DNA from: Desulfotalea sp.
GTDB lineage: Bacteria; Desulfobacterota; Desulfobulbia; Desulfobulbales; Desulfocapsaceae
DNA: 64,000 bases
Direction: 5' to 3'
Assembly (NCBI GenBank): GCA_002733995.1
Contig: NVXR01000014.1
Span: 19,834 to 83,833 of the forward strand
Positions 35,331 through 43,564 of the stretch are shown one piece after another (the first letter of the stretch is position 1; each line of letters opens with the position of its first letter). The notes below the pieces were generated by a model that did no database searches, had not been told where the DNA came from, and saw nothing but the letters and a program-made list of their open reading frames with translations. Position numbers and translations under genes: made by a program.

Positions 35331-35912
35331 ATGATCCCGAAACTTATATTAACGGCATTACTCGGTGTCTCAGCTGTGCTATTTTCAAGCGAAGCACAGC
35401 CCGGTGAAAGCACCAATCAGACACTTCAGATAAACGACAAGTCTCACCATGCCAATGAGATAGATGGGATAAGCGAAGCGTCACGGCATATCGATGGATT
35501 GACCGGGGCTTCAATACAGATAGACAGCGTCAGTGGAGCAACCACCTTAAGCAGGGTAGAATGGCGAATTGCCAAGGGACAGCAGTTGATTGACCTCGTT
35601 AATGATAAGAAAACAATCTGTCTGATATCAACCACTAACCCAGACAACACCCCCCAGATAACAAAAGTAACACCAATTTTTGAAAGTGAAGAAATTCTAA
35701 AGTTTGCCTCAGGTCTCAGCCAAACTCGAAAGAATATCGATCGAAGTGGTACTGCTATTATCACTGTCCTCTCGGGGAGCAGTAACCCCAAAAAAAGAAG
35801 GGCTGCGAGAATCTTTTTAGAACATCTAGACAAAGTTGACTCGGCGAGTCAACGCACGAAGGGGTTACGCCTTCTTCGTATGAAAATCTTGCGCGTCCTG
35901 CCCCTTCAATAA
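35331..35912 (+). CDS. Exported FMN-binding split-barrel protein with three candidate flavinylation motifs
   Basis: A 193-residue protein with a signal peptide (to about residue 22). Residues 44-71 contain three copies of an 'ID-x-x-(S/T)-x-A-(S/T)' motif at exact 10-residue spacing: IDGISEAS, IDGLTGAS and IDSVSGAT. The last fits the ApbE flavinylation consensus Dxx(S/T)GA(T/S) known from NqrC/RnfG, where FMN is attached to the final Thr. Residues 75-190 look like a pyridoxamine-oxidase-type split barrel ('KTICLISTTNPDNTPQITKVTP'). It may be a periplasmic flavoprotein with up to three covalent FMN groups. The ATG has no clear ribosome site and follows a TATAAT, so a leaderless or weak start is possible. 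Confidence 0.68.
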   Translation: MIPKLILTALLGVSAVLFSSEAQPGESTNQTLQINDKSHHANEIDGISEASRHIDGLTGASIQIDSVSGATTLSRVEWRIAKGQQLIDLVNDKKTICLISTTNPDNTPQITKVTPIFESEEILKFASGLSQTRKNIDRSGTAIITVLSGSSNPKKRRAARIFLEHLDKVDSASQRTKGLRLLRMKILRVLPLQ

Positions 35913-36047
35913 CACCGGGATTTGCTACTGGGAGATCTGAATCCGTTGGTTTACTCTTATATTTTGGCTTTTTTCGTTATCAGCAAGAAATTACCTTTAA
36001 CAAGTCAACAGACTCAAATCAGACAGCAGCTCCCTTCCCACGAAAAC

Positions 36048-37061
36048 CTATATTTTTCTCGCCGCCAGCAACAGGCAACGCGTTTCATCCGACTCTGATA
36101 CCACAAAATCTCCAAAACCAGCCGTTGTGAGTACCTCTCTCAATTCAGCTTCGGAGATATGATGTCCCGAATATCCGGCCAGTCGTGTTGTAAGTTCAAG
36201 CACAGAGGCTGAAAGCGAAGGGGGCATACCTTCATCCTTATACATATGATTTGAGACAAAATATCCGCCGGATTTCAGCGACCCTGCTATTTTCTCGACC
36301 ACTGATAGTAGAGTACCACTCCAATCATAAAGAACGTGGGAAGCCAGCACCAAATCGTAATCTGTACCTAAAAGATCATCTGATTCTAAGTCAACAGACC
36401 GCACAGAGATAGACTCTCCATAACCCATCTCAGTATGGACATTTGCCGCTTGTTTCAGTAGGCCAGGCAAATCACAGACAACAGCCTGCAACCTCGGGTT
36501 CTCATCAATCAGTCCCATTGAATAAAAGCCGTGATTACCGCCGACATCGCACATTTTTTCAAATTCGAAAAACCCTGACAGGGCCTTAATGAACGCAACA
36601 GCATTTTGAAGGGAGCCATGGAGAGAAGTGGTACCAAGCATCTTGACGGTATGAACAGACAGCCACTCTTCACTATCCCACCGCTCAGGATTACCAGTAT
36701 TTTTAATCAATTCAGGAATATTTTGTAACATTTTTATGTTAAATCCCGTTGTCATTTCAACATATGGTCCTTGATAGGCAGGTGCAGTGCTGACCAGATA
36801 CTCAGAAGCTACCTTAGTATTCAGGTATTCATTACTCTCTTTTACAACAAGTCCCAAGGCAACGAGACAATCGAGCAGCGCCTCTGTTCGGTTGGCTGTA
36901 GCAGCAATCAACTGAGCCACCACCGAGAAGCTCACCGCTTTCTTATCCAGATGATCAAACACCTTCATATCCACGGCCGCAGCCAGAATAAAGGAGTTCA
37001 TCCCCTGGTGTACAATGTCAGCAACAGGCCTGAAAGACTCTTTTAACTTAGGGATTTGCAT
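36048..37061 (-). CDS. SAM-dependent O-methyltransferase-type protein
   Basis: A 337-residue protein; ATG 37061 is chosen because of the GGAGG site upstream (frame extends further without support). The layout is that of multi-domain O-methyltransferases: an N-terminal dimerisation winged helix (residues about 10-100), then a Rossmann methyltransferase domain with 'CDVGGNHGFYSMGL' near residue 165 as SAM-binding motif I and 'VLASHVLYDW' as motif IV. This resembles Acetylserotonin O-methyltransferase-like and BchU-type enzymes. Substrate unknown. A Crp-type palindrome lies 144 bases upstream. Confidence 0.85.
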   Translation of the reverse strand: MQIPKLKESFRPVADIVHQGMNSFILAAAVDMKVFDHLDKKAVSFSVVAQLIAATANRTEALLDCLVALGLVVKESNEYLNTKVASEYLVSTAPAYQGPYVEMTTGFNIKMLQNIPELIKNTGNPERWDSEEWLSVHTVKMLGTTSLHGSLQNAVAFIKALSGFFEFEKMCDVGGNHGFYSMGLIDENPRLQAVVCDLPGLLKQAANVHTEMGYGESISVRSVDLESDDLLGTDYDLVLASHVLYDWSGTLLSVVEKIAGSLKSGGYFVSNHMYKDEGMPPSLSASVLELTTRLAGYSGHHISEAELREVLTTAGFGDFVVSESDETRCLLLAARKI

Positions 37062-37204
37062 CGAAAACCTCCAAATATTTACGTCTAAATGTTTACGTCC
37101 AAACAGGAAGAGAATGAGCCAACAAACGGCAGACACCCACCTGCCACAATAGCATTAATCGCGCAGCATCACCGCTTTAGTATAGTACAATCAATTTTCA
37201 CAAA

Positions 37205-37220
37205 TGTGACACAGGTCACA
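37205..37220. promoter_or_regulatory. TGTGA-N6-TCACA palindrome (Crp/Fnr-type site)
   Basis: Exact palindrome TGTGACACAGGTCACA between the divergent O-methyltransferase gene and the membrane protein at 37412, so it could serve either. The 190 bases to its right have local inverted repeats (GAGGTTTCTC, and a GGT/ACC-rich part near 37350) but no gene. Confidence 0.55.
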
Positions 37221-37411
37221 GAATGAAGACAAAAAACAAAGTATATTAGTTTTGGATCTTTAGGGGAGCATTGCACGTTTCACTGCTTTACCGAGGTTTC
37301 TCGGTCGACTTGATGCTCTCGATCGCCAGCCTGAAGGTAATACAAGGTTCGTGATGGTACGGACCACCACCTTCGGCTAGACGTGTTACTCAAACTTTCT
37401 TTATAGAACCA

Positions 37412-37921
37412 ATGAAATTCGTTGATAAACAGATAAAAACGCGTGTTGGTCTTGCAGATGACAGAGACTTCGTGTTGGCAGTAACAATACTGCTCTTAGC
37501 AATCTGGTGTACAGTGCTGACAATAGGCAGATACTCAACTGAAACGGATACATTTGCAGCAAATTATCAGCAGCTATCTCTGTGGATTTTGCTCATCGGA
37601 GGCGCATGTTCAATTTTTCTTTTTCTATTATCCGTTTATTTGTTTTTTCTATACTACGTTTCCAACATCAAATTGTCTTTTTTAGAGATCAATGGAGATG
37701 AGTTAATCTGGCCCAAGGGATTATTTTTATCGCAAAATAATGTCGTTGCTTTAAAAGATATCCGAAGTGTTCATTTGCTTAAAAAAAATGGACTTGAACT
37801 GTTAATAATTAAAACTCTGTCAAAAAAGTACACCCTCTCAAGAAAAATGATGTTTCGAAACGGTGCCTACCAAGAAATTTGTGGAATGGTTCAAGAAGTG
37901 GCGTTACTCAACAAAAGATAA
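37412..37921 (+). CDS. Two-helix membrane protein of unknown function
   Basis: A 169-residue protein with two membrane helices (about residues 25-45 and 60-90) and a C-terminal cytoplasmic beta-rich domain ('LSFLEINGDELIWPKGLF', 'DIRSVHLLKKNGLELLIIKT') that resembles bacterial PH-like membrane-associated domains. No signature residues seen. It stands alone, with a weak ribosome site. Confidence 0.6.
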   Translation: MKFVDKQIKTRVGLADDRDFVLAVTILLLAIWCTVLTIGRYSTETDTFAANYQQLSLWILLIGGACSIFLFLLSVYLFFLYYVSNIKLSFLEINGDELIWPKGLFLSQNNVVALKDIRSVHLLKKNGLELLIIKTLSKKYTLSRKMMFRNGAYQEICGMVQEVALLNKR

Positions 37922-38060
37922 CAATGAAACGGCGTGAATATCTGGTAAAAACTAGGCCGATTATAGTGTAAAGGGTCCCCCTTTCCGGGCAACAGCTCGT
38001 CCCGAAAAGAGGGAAAAAAGTGAGGAGAGACCTGTGTACAGCCCAGTATCCCAACCCCTA

Positions 38061-38378
38061 TTATTTAGTCTCAAGTTCTTCCATACGAGCCTTCATTTCG
38101 TCAAGAGATCGCTGTAGTTCAACAACGGTTGTCTTGAGCGACTCATTTTCTACATCAGCCGCCGACATTCGAGCACCCTCATTAACAAAATTTGCCTGGA
38201 ATGCCCCGCTTCGTCGTCCACCTCTTCCTTGGTTTCCACTTTGAAAACCACAGCGTTTGCCCATTCCCCTGCCAAATCCGCTCTCTTGATTGAATTCAAC
38301 ATTCGAAGTACAATTCCCTTGAGCTCTACCTGTTCTAGAGCCTCTTCCCTCTGGTCCTGATCTATCTAATCCTGGCAT
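38061..38378 (-). CDS. DUF5320-type Gly/Arg-rich protein with coiled-coil end
   Basis: A 105-residue protein starting 'MPGLDRSGPEGRGSRTGR', the typical beginning of DUF5320 proteins. A Gly/Arg-rich middle with two Cys is followed by a C-terminal coiled coil of about 35 residues. Family members usually lie with DUF134 regulators and dinitrogenase iron-molybdenum-cofactor-like proteins in anaerobes. Here it is the third gene of a DUF134 operon. Function not known. Confidence 0.8.
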   Translation of the reverse strand: MPGLDRSGPEGRGSRTGRAQGNCTSNVEFNQESGFGRGMGKRCGFQSGNQGRGGRRSGAFQANFVNEGARMSAADVENESLKTTVVELQRSLDEMKARMEELETK

Positions 38379-38419
38379 TTAATTCCCTCCATTGTATTGT
38401 GTCTTTCTGTTTTGGACTA

Positions 38420-38572
38420 TCAGTTACTGCTACGTCCATTAGCATGTCTTCTTGCACCACCATTACAAGCCTGGCTGCAAAAATCTAAACATCCACTTTT
38501 CCGGTTGCAGTTTCCCTGTCTCCCACTACTTTTTACGTCTCGGGTGTGTCCCGATTTATGTTGCTTTCGCAT
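38420..38572 (-). CDS. 50-residue Cys/Arg/Gly-rich peptide
   Basis: A short gene behind an excellent ribosome site (AAGGAGGTGAGG). The peptide is basic and has four Cys in the middle section (NCNRKSGCLDFCSQAC), a spacing that could bind a metal ion. It lies between the DUF134 and DUF5320 genes with short gaps on both sides, so it belongs to the same operon. I do not recognise a family. Confidence 0.65.
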   Translation of the reverse strand: MRKQHKSGHTRDVKSSGRQGNCNRKSGCLDFCSQACNGGARRHANGRSSN

Positions 38573-38591
38573 CACCTCACCTCCTTGTGAG

Positions 38592-38930
38592 TTATCTGTT
38601 CCCTCGTCCGCCGCCTCTGTGCATGTGCCGTTTACAGCCCATGCCCCGTAACTCGTAATTGCCTCCGGTAATCTTCAACTCTTTACCTGTTACCAGAGCG
38701 TTTGCAACGGTTGACCGGGCTTTAGCCAGCAATCTGCCAAAAGTATGTCTAGAGACTCCCATCATGATTGCTGCACTTTCTTGATCCAAGTGCTCAAAAT
38801 CGCTTAAGCGAATTGCTTCAAATTCTTCTACAGTCATCAAGACTTCCCCGGTAATCTTTACCCCCCTTGGCACAAATGCGGCCATGACAGGATAAGCAGA
38901 TACGTATCTTGGTTTTGTCGGTCTCGGCAT
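38592..38930 (-). CDS. DUF134 sigma-region-4-like DNA-binding protein
   Basis: A 112-residue protein; ATG 38930 is chosen for its AAAGGAG site. The start 'MPRPTKPRYV' and the helix-turn-helix 'LDQESAAIMMGVSRHTFGRLL' are those of DUF134, a family related to sigma-70 region 4. The tail is His/Arg/Gly-rich. It is first in a three-gene operon, and two copies of a CATATGAG-centred palindrome lie just upstream, as expected for an autoregulator. Family members occur with iron-molybdenum-cofactor-type proteins, but none is present here. Confidence 0.88.
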   Translation of the reverse strand: MPRPTKPRYVSAYPVMAAFVPRGVKITGEVLMTVEEFEAIRLSDFEHLDQESAAIMMGVSRHTFGRLLAKARSTVANALVTGKELKITGGNYELRGMGCKRHMHRGGGRGNR

Positions 38931-38943
38931 AATCGCTCCTTTA

Positions 38944-39009
38944 TGATCATATGAGCATAACCTAAACATACCCCTGCAATTACGCAAGTACTATTTCGCT
39001 CATATGAGC
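38944..39009. promoter_or_regulatory. Paired palindromic operators upstream of the DUF134 operon
   Basis: The 14-base sequence TCATATGAGCATAA occurs twice, at 38947-38960 and 39000-39013, 53 bases apart (about five helical turns). Each copy is the core of a palindrome: ATGATCATATGAGCAT at 38944-38959 (one mismatch) and GCTCATATGAGC at 38998-39009 (perfect). Two in-phase sites around the promoter suggest looping or cooperative binding by the DUF134 protein. Confidence 0.6.
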
Positions 39010-39177
39010 ATAATAGCTTTTTAAATCGTTGCTTACTTGCAGCAAAAAGAAGTTCGGGGACAATAGACAAATTCATATCCACAATTCAACTTGGTGGCGT
39101 CTGACTGTTCTGGGATAAAGACAAGAGTAATGGCAAAAAGCGCAAGGGGAAGAAAGAGGAGACTATTTGTTAGAAAC

Positions 39178-39193
39178 TGTGATTTGAATCACA
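39178..39193. promoter_or_regulatory. TGTGA-N6-TCACA palindrome (Crp/Fnr-type site)
   Basis: Exact palindrome TGTGATTTGAATCACA, 79 bases before the start of the methyltransferase gene at 39272 and closely followed by an AT-rich -10-like stretch (TATAAT near 39209). Confidence 0.6.
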
Positions 39194-39271
39194 ACAACAT
39201 TCTACATTAGATATAATAGTAGTTATGAGCAAATGCTTCATACTAACTGTAAAAGTGAGGAGGAATCTACC

Positions 39272-39895
39272 ATGGAAAAGGAACAGTACTGGTCACGATT
39301 TGCACAGGATTTCGAAAAAAGAAATCTCTATGTCGTCGGCATAAATGATTTATCTATAGTTCAGAACAAGGTTGCACAGCAAAAGAATTTAAAAATGACC
39401 TTAGAATTAGGCTGTGGAGACGGCGCTTATTCAAAGATTTTAACAAAGGAGGCAAGCCAGTTAACCGCCACAGACTTTTCGGATGACATGGTAGGTGTCG
39501 CAACAGTCAAACTGGATGCATATGACAACATCAACGTAGAGAAGGCAAATTGTCTGGATCTACCATATCCTGACAAGGTTTTTGATACCATCTTCATGGC
39601 GAACCTTTTACACGTTATCCCCACCCCGGAAAAATCAATCCACGAATGTAAAAGAGTATTAAAAAAAGACGGCAAGTTAATAGTTCTTAGCTTTACCCAA
39701 GAGGGGATGACGGTAATAAATAAGATTTGCATGATCTACCGTTACATTAAAACGTATGGTAAACCATCGCCTTTAGCCCAAACTCTAACTGTAAATAAAA
39801 CAGAAGCAATGCTCAGTGCTGGTGGTTTTCACATTGAAGAATCAGCACTCATAGGCAAGAAAACGAAGGCGATTTTCATTGTAGGTAGTTGTTGA
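39272..39895 (+). CDS. Class I SAM-dependent methyltransferase (UbiE-like)
   Basis: A 207-residue protein; ATG 39272 is chosen for the GAGGAGG site eight bases upstream. SAM-binding motif I is 'LELGCGDGAYSKIL' (near residue 46), with acidic residue after strand 2 and 'FDTIFMANLLHVIP' as motif IV, as in UbiE/COQ5 and arsenite methyltransferase-like proteins. Substrate unknown. A Crp-type palindrome upstream and a terminator downstream make it a single-gene transcript, probably under the same regulator as the O-methyltransferase. Confidence 0.88.
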   Translation: MEKEQYWSRFAQDFEKRNLYVVGINDLSIVQNKVAQQKNLKMTLELGCGDGAYSKILTKEASQLTATDFSDDMVGVATVKLDAYDNINVEKANCLDLPYPDKVFDTIFMANLLHVIPTPEKSIHECKRVLKKDGKLIVLSFTQEGMTVINKICMIYRYIKTYGKPSPLAQTLTVNKTEAMLSAGGFHIEESALIGKKTKAIFIVGSC

Positions 39896-39926
39896 ACAGT
39901 AAGGGGTATTCCTTTTTAGACAAACG

Positions 39927-39960
39927 AAAGCCTCCAACCGTATTGCACGGTGGAGGCTTT
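39927..39960 (+). terminator. Rho-independent terminator, probably bidirectional
   Basis: AAAGCCTCCA (39927-39936) pairs with TGGAGGCTTT (39951-39960), with a short inner stem, and is followed by CTCTTTCTCTG. It lies between convergent genes (methyltransferase and feoB) and the A-rich left side gives a T-run on the reverse strand as well. Confidence 0.8.
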
Positions 39961-40036
39961 CTCTTTCTCTGTTGGTCGCCGGGCTTAAAGAAATAAACCA
40001 GACTACATCAACAGCTGATCCTTTTACGAAACGGGA

Positions 40037-42169
40037 TTAACAACAATCTCTTCGTACAGGTGGGGGAAATACGACTGTCTGAGTCGCTCGCTCTTTCTTT
40101 CCAATAACATACAAGGTGCCATATATTGCCAGCAAGACGACAAAAGAGATAGCTATGTAAAAGAGACTATGCCCCTCTGCTACCTGATAAAACAAGGTGG
40201 CAACAGACCAGGCCAAAGCAGTAGAATACAAGGCCATGACACCAGCGTAAAACCCTCCCATCTCCTGACGCGCAGCACCAACAACGGCTAGACAAGGAAA
40301 ATACATAAGAACAAAAAGCAGGTATGCAAAAGCAGAAAAAACTGTAAAATGGGTAGCTATCTGTCGATATACAGAAGCTCCAGAACCTATTTCTTCGGAG
40401 ATGGTTGCACTATCTTCTGTGATCAGGCCAATGCCAAGAAGATCGAATGAACTGACAACTCCAATCAAGCCATCTTTAACAGTCGTTAAAGCCTCTACAA
40501 CTGTACCTCCAATATCCAGACCACCGTCCTCCTCTTCAACCGCATCCAGACCAGCCTGTGGGTCCATGGTCGCATACAGTGAATTTATGGTGCCGACAAT
40601 TGCTTCTTTAGCAAAAAGGCCGGTAAACAGAGCAACAGAAGCTGGCCAGTTATCTTCACTAATACCAATAGGAATGAAAACAGGACCGATTGCTTTCCCA
40701 GCATAAGCAAGAAAAGAGGTCTGTGAATCTTCATTACCAAAGGTGATCTCGCCGTCATCCATGCCAAGCGAATTAAGAATACTCAGTACAAAAACAGCAG
40801 CAACTACAATAACTCCGGCTCTTTTTATAAAATTACTTGTCCTCCACATACCACTTTTAATAACAGCGCCGATGCGGGGTGTGTGATAGAGGGGCAGATC
40901 CATGATGAAATTGGATGCCGTTCCTTTAAACAGGGTATTTTTCAAGAAATAACCTGTAAGTATTGCCATAAATAATCCAGATAGATATATCAGAAAAACA
41001 GCAAGACCTGAATAGGCACCAAACAAGGCGGCACAAAATAGGGCATAAACGGGTAAACGTGCTCCACAAGACATAAACGGAGCCATAAAGATAGTCATAA
41101 ACCTATCTCTTTTATTGGTCAAAGTTCTGGCTGCCATAATAGCAGGAACAGTACAACCGAAGCCGACAACCATTGGAATAAAAGCCGAGCCGGGGAGACC
41201 AATTTTTCTCATAAAACGATCGGCAACAACTCCTACCCTTGCCATATAACCTAAGTCTTCTAAAATCGCCAAAGCGAGAAACATAAAAAAGACAACAGGA
41301 ACAAAAGTAGCAACGGTTTGACCTCCAGCCCCCACTCCTGTGACTAAGGCAATCACCCATTCCGGACCATTCACTAAGCCGATTAGAGCTGTTGGGATGT
41401 CAACGAAAAGAAGCCCGCCAATAATATCAAAAAAATCAATAAAAACCGAACCTAAACCAATTGCGAACCAAAAAGTGACGAACATCGCACCGAGAAAGAT
41501 CGGAATCCCCGCAAATCGATTCATAACAACACTATCTACCCGATTTGTGAAATTTTCCCGTCTATCTTTTTTCTCTTTCACAACCAGATCGTTAATACTA
41601 TCAATATGTTGAAATCTTTCTACAGTACCGACAACATCTTCTCTTGCGACATGTGTCTCATGCTCTGGCAAGGATTCGATACTTTTTTCAATCAATTTAA
41701 CCGCATTGGCGACGCTCTTTTTATCCACTGCAACCACAGGGATTACAGGAAGCTGAAGCTCTTCACTGAGCTTTTCTATATCTATAACCAAACCTTCACT
41801 CTCAGCCACATCCAGCATATTAAGCAAAACGATGATCTGATTGGTTCTATCCTTGAGATCCATGGTGAGATAAAGATTTCGTGTCAGGTTCGTAGCATCA
41901 ACCACATTGATAATGAGATCGTATTTGCCACTGCGTATAACACGTTCAGCAATCTTTTGATCTTCAGAATCTGGACTCAGATTATATGTACCTGGTAGAT
42001 CAACAAGCTCAATCCGACTGCCTTGAAGTGGGAAAGTTCCCTCTATTTTCTCAACAGTCACTCCCGGCCAGTTACCAACCTTATTTCTGGCTCCTGTGAG
42101 GCTGTTAAATAGAGTTGTTTTCCCACAGTTTGGTACACCTGCAATGGCTATTCGTTCAACTTTATGCAT
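40037..42169 (-). CDS. feoB: Ferrous iron transporter FeoB
   Basis: A 710-residue protein. The N-terminal G-protein domain has the G1 loop GVPNCGKTT (residues 11-19), G3 'DLPGTYNL' and G4 'NMLD'. The helical GDI domain and two Gate domains follow with about eight to ten membrane helices, including the conserved 'GCTVPAIMAARTL' segment. The C-terminus ends in Cys-Cys. FeoB imports Fe(II) across the inner membrane. It lies two bases after feoA. Between the Gate domains there is an acidic insertion (DAVEEEDGGLD). Confidence 0.97.
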   Translation of the reverse strand: MHKVERIAIAGVPNCGKTTLFNSLTGARNKVGNWPGVTVEKIEGTFPLQGSRIELVDLPGTYNLSPDSEDQKIAERVIRSGKYDLIINVVDATNLTRNLYLTMDLKDRTNQIIVLLNMLDVAESEGLVIDIEKLSEELQLPVIPVVAVDKKSVANAVKLIEKSIESLPEHETHVAREDVVGTVERFQHIDSINDLVVKEKKDRRENFTNRVDSVVMNRFAGIPIFLGAMFVTFWFAIGLGSVFIDFFDIIGGLLFVDIPTALIGLVNGPEWVIALVTGVGAGGQTVATFVPVVFFMFLALAILEDLGYMARVGVVADRFMRKIGLPGSAFIPMVVGFGCTVPAIMAARTLTNKRDRFMTIFMAPFMSCGARLPVYALFCAALFGAYSGLAVFLIYLSGLFMAILTGYFLKNTLFKGTASNFIMDLPLYHTPRIGAVIKSGMWRTSNFIKRAGVIVVAAVFVLSILNSLGMDDGEITFGNEDSQTSFLAYAGKAIGPVFIPIGISEDNWPASVALFTGLFAKEAIVGTINSLYATMDPQAGLDAVEEEDGGLDIGGTVVEALTTVKDGLIGVVSSFDLLGIGLITEDSATISEEIGSGASVYRQIATHFTVFSAFAYLLFVLMYFPCLAVVGAARQEMGGFYAGVMALYSTALAWSVATLFYQVAEGHSLFYIAISFVVLLAIYGTLYVIGKKERATQTVVFPPPVRRDCC

Positions 42170-42171
42170 TT

Positions 42172-42408
42172 CTATACACCCTCAACCAAAATTTCTTTTG
42201 CTTCTTTTCTACGAAGAGCTATCCGGCTACCGCGAATCTGAAAAACAAGAGGATCAAATATCTTTACAGGGGCAAGTTCAATAGGTGTACCAGCTACAAA
42301 CCCCATTTTGCTCAACTTTTCAGAATAATCGGACTCCTGATTTATAAAACCAGCAATCCGGTAGGACATCCCCTTCACAGCCTCAGTTAGATTAATTTTC
42401 TTGGACAT
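42172..42408 (-). CDS. feoA: FeoA-type SH3-like protein
   Basis: A 78-residue protein; ATG 42408 is chosen for its GAGGAAT site (the frame extends six codons upstream). It has the FeoA SH3-like pattern 'GMSYRIAGF..GMxPGTxIELxP...IRGSRIALRRKEA', with 'KMGFVAGTPIELAPV'. FeoA is a cytoplasmic partner needed for FeoB activity. The pair is transcribed together. Confidence 0.93.
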   Translation of the reverse strand: MSKKINLTEAVKGMSYRIAGFINQESDYSEKLSKMGFVAGTPIELAPVKIFDPLVFQIRGSRIALRRKEAKEILVEGV

Positions 42409-43217
42409 TTTTGATTCCTCTATCATATTTTACTCTCAAAACCATGGTACCTCACACCAATGCTTGGCATACCACCATGATATATTTCCTTATATTAATA
42501 CGACTAAGCCTGCATTCCCGATGAATAATGCATTAAAAAAAGTAAGCGAATGAGAAGAATACTGGTTTTATCCTTCCAAAGTGGGGAAACTGGCAATCTT
42601 CACGACAGGTCCACTTATACGACAGGATTCCCCGCCCCGTCTCCTCAACCATTTCCTGTAATATCCGTTACTTAAAACAACACATTACACAAAGCGTTGA
42701 ACCTCCCAACAGCTGAATTGATGAGAAATAAGGGTTAGTTCGTCTTTTAGACAGTCATCAAAGTAAAAACTCACCCTGTTTCTTAGTGCAGTAATTATTT
42801 ATTAGCACCTACTACATATCTATCACCCACAAAAAAATGATTAATACCTCAAAATTAATTCGGTTGCTAGTTTTATTTTAGCTGTCCCTAAAACCATACA
42901 CCACGTATCAATGGGCTATTTTCATTTTCACACCTGCTACACCTGCAATACCAACGGTTTTCAAGACGACAGATGATGATATACTCTTTACCCTGAAAAA
43001 AATTTATCCCTTAAAAAAATCACATCGAACCAACATCAGGATAATTTCACCTTCTATATAATGGCATATTCCGAACTTGAAATTACAACAATGACACGGT
43101 AGTAGAAATAAGACGTGCCGAATTATATTTGTTGTTCCTAAATTTATTCATTGGTGTTAAATTCATTTTATTGCTCGAACCCAAATTATTCACAAATAGC
43201 AGCAGAAGGAGATAAAC
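42409..43217. other. Long intergenic region upstream of feoAB and of the HU-like gene
   Basis: About 800 AT-rich bases without a convincing gene. It must hold the divergent promoters of feoA and the HU-like gene. An exact TTAG-N6-CTAA palindrome lies at 42878-42891. Near-matches are TTAGCACCTACTAC near 42804 and TTTGTTGTTCCTAA near 43128. No known riboswitch or repeat was recognised. Confidence 0.4.
42878..42891. promoter_or_regulatory. TTAG-N6-CTAA palindrome, putative DtxR-type operator
   Basis: Exact palindrome TTAGCTGTCCCTAA, differing by one base from the site at 48948. It is 470 bases before feoA and 327 before the HU-like gene, so its target is uncertain unless a transcript with a long leader starts here. 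Confidence 0.4.
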
Positions 43218-43550
43218 ATGAATAAGACAGAACTGATTAAGAAGATTTCAGACCAGACAGGGATCACAAAGAATATTGCAAAGATAACACTCGACGCCAC
43301 ACTACATTCTATTAGCCAGAGTCTTAATAAAGGGGAAGCCATCAAACTCATTGGCTTTGGGGCATTTCGCGTAACCAATCGCAAGGCAAGAATATGTCAC
43401 AACCCACGGACAAGAGAAAGATTTGCAGTCCCACCCAGAACAGGCGTAAAATTTAAAGCAAGTTGCCACCTGATAGATCACATTAACAGCGCCTCACAGC
43501 CAGTAGATAAAACGCCACAAGGTAACCAAGACGCACGGGTCACGTCCTAA
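43218..43550 (+). CDS. HU/IHF-family DNA-binding protein
   Basis: A 110-residue protein with AAGGAG before the ATG. The HU/IHF fold is clear: 'MNKTELIKKISDQTGITKNIA', 'LIGFGAFRV' and the DNA-binding arm ('NPRTRERFAVPPRTGVKFKAS'). It is about 20 residues longer than HU, with a polar tail. It sits 14 bases before an orphan GspE-type ATPase, an unusual partner, so it is probably a specialised paralogue rather than the main nucleoid protein. Confidence 0.9.
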   Translation: MNKTELIKKISDQTGITKNIAKITLDATLHSISQSLNKGEAIKLIGFGAFRVTNRKARICHNPRTRERFAVPPRTGVKFKASCHLIDHINSASQPVDKTPQGNQDARVTS

Positions 43551-43564
43551 TTCAAGGGCTTACT

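Noticed and set aside
43128..43141. Additional DtxR-type operator (TTTGTTGTTCCTAA) before the HU-like gene
   Set aside because: The left arm has a mismatch (TTTG for TTAG), so it was not counted with the exact sites.
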